A stretch of 64,000 bases of DNA from Mesorhabditis belari (taxonomy: Eukaryota > Nematoda > Chromadorea > Rhabditida > Rhabditidae), in contig CAUEEP010000865.1 of assembly GCA_958450365.1 (NCBI GenBank), forward strand, positions 337,135 to 401,134, in the 5' to 3' direction. Each line of letters begins with the position of its first letter. The first letter of the stretch is position 1. Below are positions 54,466-64,000 of the stretch, piece after piece. Below the pieces are notes generated by a model. It saw only the letters and a program-made list of their open reading frames with translations. It ran no database searches and was not told the DNA's origin. Made by a program: the position numbers and the translations under genes.

Positions 54466-57400
54466 TCAATTTGGCTCACAATCGTCTCGAACTTCTTTCA
54501 AAAATTTCATAAACGGTGTCCCCCCGGTGCCCATAGTTGGCTTGTCTTTTGGTTGCTGATTGACGATGAAAGAGTCGCCTGAATTTTGTTTAAAGAGAGC
54601 GATTTACATTATAGAATTTTCTTGCTTTGATATCCAAAACAATGCTAATGAATTTGGATATCAAACCCGGCAACCCTACATTACACAACTGGATTATTCT
54701 ATTTCTAACGTGCACTTACTCAAATAATTTGAAACTTGAATCTTTTCAAGTGCTTGCCGCTCTGGGAAATGGATCTGTTTGGCAAAATATCCAGAATTGA
54801 TGAAAATACAATGAGGAAATACTGTAGAAACTATTTTATACTATATTATAACAATATTATAACAATGTTATAACAATATTATACAGTTACCGCCCCAGCT
54901 TCTGCTCCACTTTCTGCTCCACTTTCTGCCCCACTCACTAGCATTTCAAAGACATATTACTCACCATTATTTCAATGATAATTGAATCACAGAATCCTCT
55001 GTGAATTTGAAAGATTACTACCATAAAAATAACTTTCAATGATTGCAATGAGTCGGCTAGGTGGAAACATAACTTTGACTTTGCATAAAGTTTAGGTCGC
55101 TCATTTGTTCTCTCATTTGTTAATCTGAACAAATCATAACCCTTCACCCCAACTCACCGTTCTGATATGTCCACTTCGAAAGTTCTTCACCGTTTCGATC
55201 ACTTCTCGGTATTCATCCAAATGTTTCATTTGTTTCAAAGGAGTAAATTCGGAAACCCATTTGATGAGATTTCGATGCGGAACCGGCATTGAGAGGCGCT
55301 GCTCAAGCAGAAACTCTTTACTTTTACCTGAAACTTTGAAACTTGTTAATATCAATTTCTGAACAGTTAATTCGCTTTAAGCTCTTGGCTTTTGAGACTT
55401 TAAGCTCTCATAAAGCCTCTCATTACAACAGGGAGTCAACAAATTGAACACCATTTTCTTCAATTAAACATTATAAAGCTGTTCGGTCTTGCCGGCTGAG
55501 ATTTTCTGGTATACTGTAGTGAGACAAGAGGTACCATTTTATAAACTTTACTTGGAGCTTATATATCGGCTATCAGAGACTCGAAAGATTTCAACAACAA
55601 CTTTTCAACAACAACAACAACTTTCTCCTGTCCATGAGCCGATTTCTCATTCTGGTTAAACTAGCAAAAAAAAGCCGATTTCTCATTTTTCAATCATTTT
55701 CTTCTAAGCGCTGGTTAATGCTAAAAATACGTGTTATATCTCAAAATATTACCCATTCTCTCTACTTTAATTTGATACCTAAACGTATAGAAGCAAAAAA
55801 TGATTGAGAAGTGGCAAAAAAGAGCCGATTTTTGTCGATTTTCAATCATTTTCTTCTAAGCGCTGGTTAACGCTAAAAATACGTGTTATATCTCAAAATA
55901 TCACCCATTCTCTCTACTTTAATTTGATTCCAAAGCGCGTAGAAACAAACGTACTGATGTCGAGATATGAGCGTTTATTTGAGAGTAAACTTAGACTACA
56001 CGATGCTCCTATAGGGCGCACTTCTATTTTTTTCTTCTATTTCACGGTATATTACCCCGGATTTATTTTTGACTTGTACACTAGGAAGTCGCCTCAATTA
56101 AAACATGAAAACTTTGCGTCACCTTGATGCTCTATCCCGAGAAACTCGTCGAAAATGTGCATCGCCGAGCTCTGCGCTGCCGATCCACCGTTGCATTTCA
56201 ATGCGCCCAAATGTTCGAGGCCTGGAAAGTGTTGTTTTGATTTGGGTGTATTTTGTGCTTGAAAATTGGTAAATGCATCCTTTATGGGGCACTCAATTCT
56301 TCATTTTTCTTCACAGTAACGACTGGTTTCACAAGGAAAATGAAGAAATGAGTGCACTAGAAAGAGTGTGTCTACATTTTTGAGCACAAAATGTAGCGCA
56401 GAGAACTGATACGGCAAGGAACTATTGCTTTTTCAAAGTACCTTATCTACTCCACTTTGAAACACGACTTTTTCAAACCTTCAAAAATGATTCCCGTCTC
56501 TTTGATCGATCCCTCGTTGTAGCCCCATAAAAACGGGCGAACTTTGTAGAAGAAATCGCTCGGTTTTAGGTGTTCGGGCATTCTCTGCAACGAGTTTGTT
56601 TTCTCTTTAAAGTGTAAACGAGAAAATGTTCTTGTGTTTCAATTTTAATCGCATCATTTTTTAAATGAAAGCGTTGGAAAGGTTAACAAAGTAGCCTCTT
56701 TCTTCAAAATTCAAAATTTCTTCTCCTAGAATTCCTAACTGATTTTTCATTTCTCAACCTAAAACCTGTAATGATTAAAATCGACTTTCAAAGTATTTGT
56801 GGCCTCTCGAATCGAAATTCGCATTTGTCGCAGCGTTGAAACCAATTCTTCTTCATTGATCACTTCCAACTTTTCGACTTTCAAGCAAATTTCCGCGATT
56901 TTGTGAATCGCTGCAGCGAAATCTTTTTCGATCTGAAAAATTTGTAAAGTAGAAGTTTATTCTTGTTCTTTTCTTGTTCTTTTTCTTGTTCTTGTTCTTC
57001 TTCTTGTTCTTGTTCTTGTTCTTGTTCTTGTTCTTTTCTTGTTCTTGTTCTTGTTCTTTTCCTTCTTTCATCTCCCAATTCAAACCTGAGCTGTGAGCAC
57101 GAAAAACCAGTGCTCTCCGCGGAGTTCGCTGAAGTTGAAGGCGATTAGCTGAATGAAAGTTTACACAGTAAAGTTCACAGTAAAGACTTTATCAAGAATT
57201 TCTTACAAAACGAAAACCTTGCACCAAGGCAGGACTCAAACCAGTCACCCCCTAGCCCCCCAAAGACCTGCCAGTCTGACGCACTAATCCCTCGGCCACG
57301 ACGACAATTTTCCCCAAGCCGGAAAATCGCTTGATACTTGCGCGGCCAGCGAGCAGTCGATTAATTCAAATTCAAACAATTTTCATAATACCAAATCGTA

Positions 57401-60400
57401 AGAACTAATAAAACCCGATTAATTTCAGGTCCTAAAACATGAAACTTGAATTTTTCAATCCACCTCTAAGTTCTCCGGTTCCCACGGGCCGTTCCCATCG
57501 ATTTTCCTCCAATTCGCTAAACATCCCGTTAAATGTGCGACAACTGGAGGAACATCTAATCGCTTTGAAACCTAAAATGTATTAGGTTTTTGTATAAAGT
57601 ATGGATTTTTATGCGCATTTAACACTTAAAGACACCTCATACAGTGGCACAGCCAGTTGTCGTGGCAGAATCGAAGTAGCCTAAAAATAAGAGAAATTAT
57701 TTAAAGTTAAATGGTGTGATCAAGAAATTCCCACATATTAGATCAAAGGTTTGGCAAAAGGCAGATCAGACGTGGCTTTGGCAAAAGTAAAGTTTCATGT
57801 TTTGATGGTATGAAAATTGGTTTTTTCCCCCCTAATAGGCGGGGTGTTTTGCCATTGACAATCTAAATTTGCGCTCAAATTTCTTGGTGTTGAGCTGTTC
57901 AATTGAAATAGTTTTTGTACGAATCGACAGAGAAAGACTTGGAGCATCCAATGATACCAATAATTTATCAATTGAACAGCCCAACACCAAGATATTTGAG
58001 CTCAAAGTTAGATTGATGTTGGGAAAAGGGGCGGGGCGCATATCAAATATTCCACAATCGTTAGATATGACAGGATATCAAAAGGTTCCACTCTCTTTAG
58101 CCTAACCCAAATTCTAGTCCAAATCAGTTTACACCTAAGACCAAACAGAAGTGCATTTCTAGTGCCAATAGCAAAGGGGCGAGGCGGTGGGACACCTTTT
58201 ATACGCGCCCCGCCCCTTTTCCCATCAGCAATCTAACTTTGCGCTCAAATTTCTTGGTGTTGAGCTGTTCAATTTAAATAGTTTACTAATCGATAGAGAA
58301 AGGCTTAGCGCATCTAATAATACCAATAATTTGTAAATTGAATAGCCCAACACCAAGATATTTGAGCTCAAAGTTGGATTGTCAATGGCAAAAGGGGCGC
58401 GGCGCCCTATCAAATGTCCGATAAACGAAAACGGTTTATTGTATAAAAATAGGGTTAGCTTGTGTTCTTTTTTGAAGCTTTGTGAAGATCTCACGTAAAA
58501 GGAAAAATATCAAAAATTTCGAGAACAATGTGACAAGGTTCACTTTCTGAAACTCACCCTTTCCTCACCAAAACCCCAAACGAAAGCCGTTTCCATTGTG
58601 CAGAGCAATAAATGCGCAAATCGAAACTCTTCGTGGCTTTTTAGGGAATCAGTCGAAATCTCCGGTAATTCGTGTAAATTCTCGCGAATCGTCCCATTTT
58701 TGATCCACTCAGGGATTTTAGCTGGAAATTTTTTCTTTTGTGTTTCAAAGTTTTCAAGAGAACGAAGAGAGTTTTCACGTTAATATGCTTTAGAATTTTA
58801 GAGTTTAAACTTGAACAGATAACTTTTAGAGAAACCACACAAATATCAATAATATCGATCATAATATCAAGTTTAATCTTTTTAAACTTTCAAAACGTTT
58901 CCCGAACACTCAACGAGTTAAAGGAAATTTGAAACTAAGCTTTTAGAAAGCAATGTTTGCAATCCTTAATTCATCTGCTTATTAAAGAATAATATTTCAA
59001 ACTTGAAGTTGTTTAAATTAGATTTAATGGTTTAAAAGTAAAGGTTTAAAGGTAAAGATTTAAGGTTTAAAGGTTTAAAAGTAAAGTTTTAAAGGTTTAA
59101 AGATTTAAAGGTTTAAAGGTTTAAAAGTAAAGGTTTAAAGGTAAAGGTTTAAAGGTTTAAAGGTAAAGATTTAAAGGTTTAAAGGTTTAAAGGTTTAAAG
59201 GTTTAAAGGTTTAAAGGTTTAAAAGTAAAGGTTTAAAGGTTTAAGGGTTTAAAGGTTTAAAGATTTAAAGGTTTAAGGGTTTAAAGGTTTAAAAGTAAAG
59301 GTTTAAAGGTAAAGGTTTAAAGGTTTAAAGGTAAATATTTAAAGGTTTAAAGGTTTAAGGGTTTAAAGGTTTAAAGATTTAAAGGTTTAAGGGTTTAAAG
59401 GTTTAAAGGTTTAAAGGTTTAAAGATTTAAAGGTTTAAGGGTTTAAAGGTTTAAAGGTTTAAAGGTTTAAAGATTTAAAGGTTTAAGGGTTTAAAGGTTT
59501 AAAGGTTTAAAGGTTTAAAGATTTAAAGGTTTAAAGGTTTAAAGGTTTAAAGATTTAAAGGTTTAAGGGTTTAAAGGTTTAAAGGTTTAAAGGTTTAAAG
59601 ATTTAAAGGTTTAAAGGTTTAAAAGTAAAGGTTTAAAGGTAAAGGTTTAAAGATTTAAAGGTTTAAATTACAAGTATTAGATTGGTAACTTGCATTAGTA
59701 TTAGATTAGATTAGATTGGCAACTTGAAAGTTGATACACTTTTTCTTATTTCCAAGAAAACAGATTTAATATTGAATTGAATTAAAATCCTCTAAAACTT
59801 ATATATTATCGAATTTAAGAAGTTGAAAGAAAAGAAGAAAGAAGTTGCTTAAGCAAATTTGGGCAATTTTTGGAACGAATTTGATCAAAAATTGAAGTTT
59901 TTCAATTTTCACAATTTTCATCTTTTTTTGAGGCGCTTTTTAAGTTCTATTTCAAATATGATTTTGTAGAGAAATAAGTGAGTTTTCTAATGATACTATC
60001 CACGTGTCATTTGATAAGTTTAATGGTTAATAGCAAAATATTAGGCTGTCGAGAGCGTCTTTTCGTTCCTTTTCGTACTTTCGTTGAAAAATAACAAATT
60101 TACCAATTTAACCTATGGTTTCCTCTTAATAAAAAATGTTTATTTTTCAATTTTCCACCTTTTTAAGTCAAGTTTGATTCACTTTCAAGCAAATTCGAAA
60201 GGGAAAATCGTGTTTTCCGCAAAAATCTGTAAAAACCTCTACAGAGAAATTGGCTAAATAAATTTCTCTGAAAATTAGGCTATATACCTAACGCTTTGTG
60301 CTCTATCTTTATCTATTGACACAAAAGATAGGTTTCCTTAGCTAAAGTGTCTAAATCGAATCATCGAGCCGTCTTTTTGACTATCCGACTTCATGCTCTC

Positions 60401-61456
60401 AAAAAATCCAGACAAAGGCATTTTAAACTAGTTTTAATGTTATTTTATAGAAAAATAGTTGGTTTTGCTAATGAAATAAGCCGTAATTCAATTGGTGCAT
60501 TTATTGGTTTTAAACGAAAGTATGAAAAGAAACGAAAAGAAACGAAAAGACTTCCTGGACAGCCAAACAATCACCAAAGCTATTCAGCGTAAAGAATAAA
60601 CAAAATTTTTCCTTAAAACGACCCATCCTTTATGCACTTTAATAGAATTTTTATATTTTTTGAGTGTTTTTTCAAGAATTTTAAGTAAAAAGTTAAGTTT
60701 TTTACTAAAAAAACATCTATGGTCAAATATGAAAAAAAGCATGTTTCAAAATATTTAATGTGAAACAAGAGTCGGAGAAATTAATTTCTGAATTATTGCA
60801 TTGCAATTATCATTTCTGCCACAATTTTCATTTGTTTCCTTGTTAATAACGAAATCTATTAAATTTGGAGTTTGTTAAACCCTTTGAAATTCCAAGAAAA
60901 ACAATCATCCGGCTTTTTTTGACTACCCGACTTCATCAGCTCCCAAAAAGATCCAGGAAATAAGACATTTTCACCCCGTTTTAATTTTATTTTGCAGAAA
61001 AATAATTGAATTTTTTGATGAAATAAACCGTAGTTCAATTGGTGCATTTGTTGGTTTTAAACGAAAGTATGAAAAGAAAAGAAAAGACTTTCTGGACAAT
61101 CTGGATATTAGTGGAGTTAAAGAAATTTTGGCAATAGTATTGAGTAAAAAAGGATTTTCTACAACATAAACAGGTACAAATTTATGATAGACAAGGACAT
61201 GATGGATAGATTGACTATAAGTTTACAACCAACCACACGCATCAATCCACGGTTGAAATTCCGGCGACAATTTCTGCAATGGGCTCACTTCAAGGAATCC
61301 AAATTCCTTTGTGATCCGAAAACGCTCGAAAAGATCCACATCGAATTTGTTAGTTTCTTTTAGACGCATAATGAAACGAAATTTTGTAAAGCTGGTGATT
61401 TGGGGATTTTTGACAAGCTGACCTCCGATTTTATCAGCAAATTTGGCTTGTGTCAT
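54466..61456 (-). CDS. IDO: Indoleamine 2,3-dioxygenase (IDO) family enzyme
   Basis: Minus-strand exons: 61456-61234, 58721-58558, 57680-57636, 57571-57464, 57148-57086, 56932-56766, 56582-56479, 56221-56123, 55327-55158, 54998-54965 and 54578-54466, perhaps with a linker exon near 54891-54933. Signatures in order: FRITKEFGFLEVSPLQKLSP, METAFVWGFG, LPRQLAVPLYEVSKRLDVPP, ANWRKIDG, GEHWFFVLTAQIEKDF, FYKVRPFLWGY, NGGSAAQSSAMHIFDEFLGI, RLSMPVPHRNLIKWV, NFRSGHIRT (proximal haem His) and MGTGGTPFMKFLKEVRDD. IDOs are cytosolic haem enzymes opening the indole ring of tryptophan to N-formylkynurenine. All joins fit except around exon 54998-54965: its 34 bases leave one surplus, and the linker after it is unclear. 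Exon 56582-56479 uses the second AG of a CAGAG acceptor. Large introns hold satellites and MITEs. Confidence 0.9.
56958..57065. repeat. (TTCTTG)n microsatellite in an IDO intron
   Basis: About 100 bp of TTCTTG units with TTTC interruptions between two IDO exons. Confidence 0.95.
57228..57312 (-). other. tRNA-Ser/Leu-like sequence in an IDO intron
   Basis: The minus strand reads GTGGCCGAGGGATTAGTGCG (A-box-like, as in class II tRNAs) and later GGTTTGAGTCC (B box), with a long GC-rich middle that could be an extra arm. T-stem pairing has mismatches, so a tRNA-derived repeat or pseudogene is likely. Confidence 0.5.
57838..58042. mobile_element. 205-bp MITE, family D copy 1
   Basis: The arms are inverted copies: TTCTTGGTGTTGAGCTGTTC on the left and GAACAGCCCAACACCAAGA on the right. 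The right tip is AAAAGGGGCGGGGCGC. It lies in an IDO intron. Confidence 0.85.
58204..58407. mobile_element. 205-bp MITE, family D copy 2
   Basis: Second copy in the same intron, with intact GC-rich tips on both sides (CGCGCCCCGCCCCTTTT and AAAAGGGGCGCGGCGCC). Confidence 0.88.
59030..59670. repeat. 8-bp satellite (AGGTTTAA)
   Basis: About 640 bp of AGGTTTAA units with AGATTTAA, GGGTTTAA and AAGTAAAGG variants that recur in a higher-order pattern. It lies in the 2.5-kb first intron of the IDO gene and does not match the usual nematode telomere unit TTAGGC. Confidence 0.95.
60040..60567. mobile_element. mariner-derived MITE, family C copy 2
   Basis: TTAGGCTGTCGAGAGCGTCT on the left and AAAGACTTCCTGGACAGCC on the right are imperfect terminal inverted repeats. 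The interior is like the copy at 52.05-52.56 kb. A third, partial copy lies at about 60910-61110. It is within intron 1 of IDO. Confidence 0.8.
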
Positions 61457-61833
61457 TTCGAAGGAAAGAAGGAAGCAGAAAGAAAGAGGAAGCAGAAAAA
61501 AAAGTGAAACTTTGGAAATTTTCAATGAAATTATGGACAGTTTTCTTTTTTAGATATAAATAAGAAATATTCTTGAATAGATTCTTGAATAGATTCAATC
61601 AATGATTATCATAAAATTTTAGTTATTCTTCAACTGTAACTCTTGCTTTCACTTTGAACTTATCAAATTTGAGATAATGACTTTGAAATTTGGATTTTTT
61701 TGAATTGTAATTATAGATTGTTTGAATTGTAATTGTAGTATTAGGTGTGTGAAAAAGTAATCCACGTTTTTTATTTTTATTTTGTTTAAATAAATATATC
61801 TAAACAATTTTTAATTTTTGTTAACGATATATA

Positions 61834-62352
61834 TTAGGTTGATGCATAAGTCTTTTCGTTCCTTTTCGTCTGCCGTTTCAAGCCAACAAATGCACCAATT
61901 AAACTACGGTTGATTTCATTAGAAAAAGCAATTATTTTTCTGCAAAATAACATTAAAACGGGTTTAAAAATATTTAATGCCTGGATTTTCTTGAGAGTAT
62001 GAAGTCGGGTAGTCAAAAAGGGCTAACTCGATGATGCGGTTTAGACACCTTAGCTAAAGAAAACCTATCTTCGTGTCAATAGATAAAAGATAGAGAAAAA
62101 AACGTTTGATATTTCCGCCAAAATTTCAGAGAAATTCATTCAGCCAATTTTTCCGTAGAGTTTTTTATAGATTTTTACGAAAAAGGCGTTTTTCACTCTC
62201 GAATTTGCTTGAAAGTGAACCGAAATTCATTTAAAAAGATGCAAATTGAACAAAAAACACTTTTTTATAGAGCAAACTATAGATTAATTGGTGAATTTGT
62301 TACTTTTAACAGAAGTACGAAAAAAACGAAAACACTTATGCATCAACCTATT
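61834..62352. mobile_element. mariner-derived MITE, family A copy 3 (nested)
   Basis: It starts TTAGGTTGATGCATAAGTCT and ends CATCAACCTATTA. It is the inverted counterpart of the 45.03-45.56 kb copy and very similar to it. Confidence 0.88.
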
Positions 62353-62356
62353 AGAT

Positions 62357-63045
62357 CGTAACCGTTTACGAAATTCGGCCGCTAACGAATGAGGGTATTT
62401 CCGGGCATCCAATCAGAAAATCACCCACATGAAAAATGTTCCTAATACACATATTTTATGAGAAATTTTTGAATTAGCTCATTGGAATCAGTAGAAAATT
62501 TTATTTTAGCCCTCAAAGTTTAGGTTAAAATACACTAAAATGGCTATAAAGATTTTCTACTCAGCCAAATTTGCCTAATAAGTCATTTTGTAGCCAATTT
62601 GATCTAGTTTTTTAAAGTAAAGCTCATCTAAAACAATTTTTCGTTGAAAGTAGGAGAAAGAAGCGAGGAACAAATTCAGGGCAATGCTCAAATGTGAAAA
62701 CGGCGACCGAGTTCAACTGAAGTCGTTCCTCGCCCTCTTCTTCTAGCTTTGAAAAACAAATATTCAATGTAGCTTTACTTTAAGAAACTAGATCAAATTG
62801 GCTACAAAATGAGCTATTAGGGCAAGTTTATTTGCTGAGTAGAAAATTTTATAGCCATTTTAGGGTATTTTTGAACCTAAACTTTGGGGCTTAAAAAAAA
62901 TTTTCTACTGGAACCAAATGAGCTAATTTCAAAATTTATTATAAAATATATGTATTATGAACATTTTTATGTGGGTGACTTTTGATTGGATTCCCGGAAA
63001 TACCCTCATTCGTTAGCGGATGAATTTGGTAAACGGTTACGACAT
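62357..63045. mobile_element. Foldback element with ~285-bp arms (nested)
   Basis: The left arm (about 62357-62645) opens CGTAACCGTTTACGAAATTC; the right arm (about 62765-63045) closes with GGTAAACGGTTACGAC. Both carry CGCTAACGAATGAGGGTATT or its complement. The centre of about 120 bp is unique. There is no transposase. Confidence 0.88.
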
Positions 63046-63537
63046 ATATATCGTTTAAAAGCTTATTTTTTCCTCTTTCGAATGATATATCCATTTCTGT
63101 TAAAGGATCGGACAATAAACTACTCTTAATTTAGTTTGAAAATGGTATACACAAGTATCGTTATTCGGTCAAATTTTTTTTAAGAGTTCAAAAATGGGTT
63201 GAAAGCGTGCAGAGGCATGTCACGTCGAATTCGGAATGCGTTTGACGAACACGCCGCTATCGATGATACGACTAGGCTTTACTGCAACGATTCAAAGGTG
63301 GCAATGAAAGTCTAGAAGATGAACCACGGCGGTCGCCCTGAGACCTGTTCGGATGACCAAACAAGACGCTGTCTCTCGAAAACCTGTCTCAACCTCTTCA
63401 GAAATAGGCCTTACATTAAATTGTGATGGGTCAATCGTAGGGAAATGCTTGAATGCCAAGTGAATTTTATCAAAAAGTTGGACAAATGGATACCGCATAA
63501 ACGTTAAAAACGTGGATTACTTTTTCACACACCCTAT

Positions 63538-64000
63538 AGAAATTGTAAACGATTATTTTATGATCAAGCCAATATTACTTTTCATTATCTTATCGATTCA
63601 AACGATTTCCAAATTGTTAAAATTGAAATCATCGCTTTAATTTTGAGTATTAAGCGTTTGGAGCATCGCTTTAAACAAATCAATAAAAGGAAAAAGCAAA
63701 AATGTCAACAATTTTTCATCAATAACACTCTTTTACATTCTTTAATCATCTTCAAATAATGCGCTGAAGCAGCTGAGCAAAATGAAAATTGTAAAGGATT
63801 GAAGAGAAGAGGGATGAAAATTTGGAAAAAATTCTCGTTAATAAAACCTGGCGATGCCGATGGCCGAGTAGAGAAAAAGCGGTAACAGATCTAGAAAGAT
63901 CTAGGGAAATTCAGAAATCTAAATCTAGAAAGATTTAGGGTTTGAATCTCTTGAATTTAAGAACAACTTCTTTGGGCTAAATAGTTTAAAACATAACTTA
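63538..64000. other. Right edge, no gene seen
   Basis: AT-rich sequence with a short AGATCTAG-type repeat at 63885-63945. No exon is supported. Confidence 0.4.

Larger units (their letters stand above)
61741..63537. mobile_element. mariner remnant with nested insertions
   Basis: The outer ends are TTAGGTGTGTGAAAAAGTAA on the left and TTACTTTTTCACACACCCTA on the right. Near the right end RFKGGNESLEDEPRRSP is readable as the mariner transposase signature. Two other elements are inserted inside, so the remnant is now about 1.8 kb. Confidence 0.85.

Noticed and set aside
56479..56590. Frame break suspected at the IDO exon beginning MPEHLKP
   Set aside because: Using the second AG of the CAGAG acceptor restores the frame.
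56853..57148. Lys/Glu/Gln-rich and Ser/Cys-rich frames
   Set aside because: They are frames across the (TTCTTG)n microsatellite in an IDO intron; only the flanking IDO exons are real.
59030..59670. Interstitial telomere repeat
   Set aside because: The unit AGGTTTAA is not the TTAGGC unit known from nematode telomeres, and the array is internal and degenerate.
61223..61525. Separate secreted 100-residue protein on the minus strand
   Set aside because: There is no ATG at the hydrophobic start (it is TTG); from the ATG at 61456 the sequence matches the N-terminus of IDO and splices in phase to the next IDO exon.
1..64000. CRISPR arrays, bacterial-type operons, rRNA genes
   Set aside because: None seen; the tandem arrays have no spacer structure and the genes are intron-rich and eukaryotic.

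Overview
The window looks like nuclear DNA of a rhabditid-type nematode. It is AT-rich, its genes have many short introns ending in TTTCAG or TTTTAG, and start codons often lie a few bases after such an acceptor, as expected for spliced-leader trans-splicing. It also encodes a nematode cuticle collagen and is crowded with Tc1/mariner elements and the small inverted-repeat elements derived from them. No bacterial operons, CRISPR arrays or rRNA genes were seen.

Layout. 1-9.7 kb is repeat-rich and has no gene I can support: a foldback element with coding-like arms, a Tigger/pogo-like element carrying a 16-bp array, and several MITEs. 9.7-15.9 kb is a compact plus-strand run of five genes: a 95-residue protein of unknown function, VPS37 (ESCRT-I), ARPC4 (Arp2/3 complex), mitochondrial ribosomal protein L48 and a Josephin-family deubiquitinase. 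16.1-29.4 kb is a minus-strand run: a cuticle collagen, a small gene whose 3' end is cut by a mariner element, a TBC-domain RabGAP of the USP6NL/RN-tre type, the histone chaperone ASF1, and a 178-residue acidic-tailed protein of unknown function. 29.4-43.6 kb is mostly repeats, including a mariner element with an intact 339-residue transposase and a long 11-bp satellite. 43.6-48.4 kb holds a weak plus-strand candidate and a minus-strand multi-pass membrane protein gene. 54.5-61.5 kb is a minus-strand indoleamine 2,3-dioxygenase (IDO) gene whose introns hold satellites and MITEs. The right end is a mariner remnant with two elements nested inside it.

The most unusual signal is in the reading frames. 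Four conserved genes (ARPC4, ASF1, the TBC gene, IDO) break frame inside exons that are otherwise well conserved, and every break is +1 (one surplus base); I saw no -1 break. In most of them the frame resumes on a codon starting with GA, just after a GGA or TGA codon, which recalls antizyme-type +1 frameshifting. Two introns in the same area also lack a normal AG acceptor. Assembly error or gene decay could explain this equally well. Neighbouring genes, including the eight-exon collagen, show no break and read comparable codon pairs without shifting, so no codon pair is sufficient by itself.
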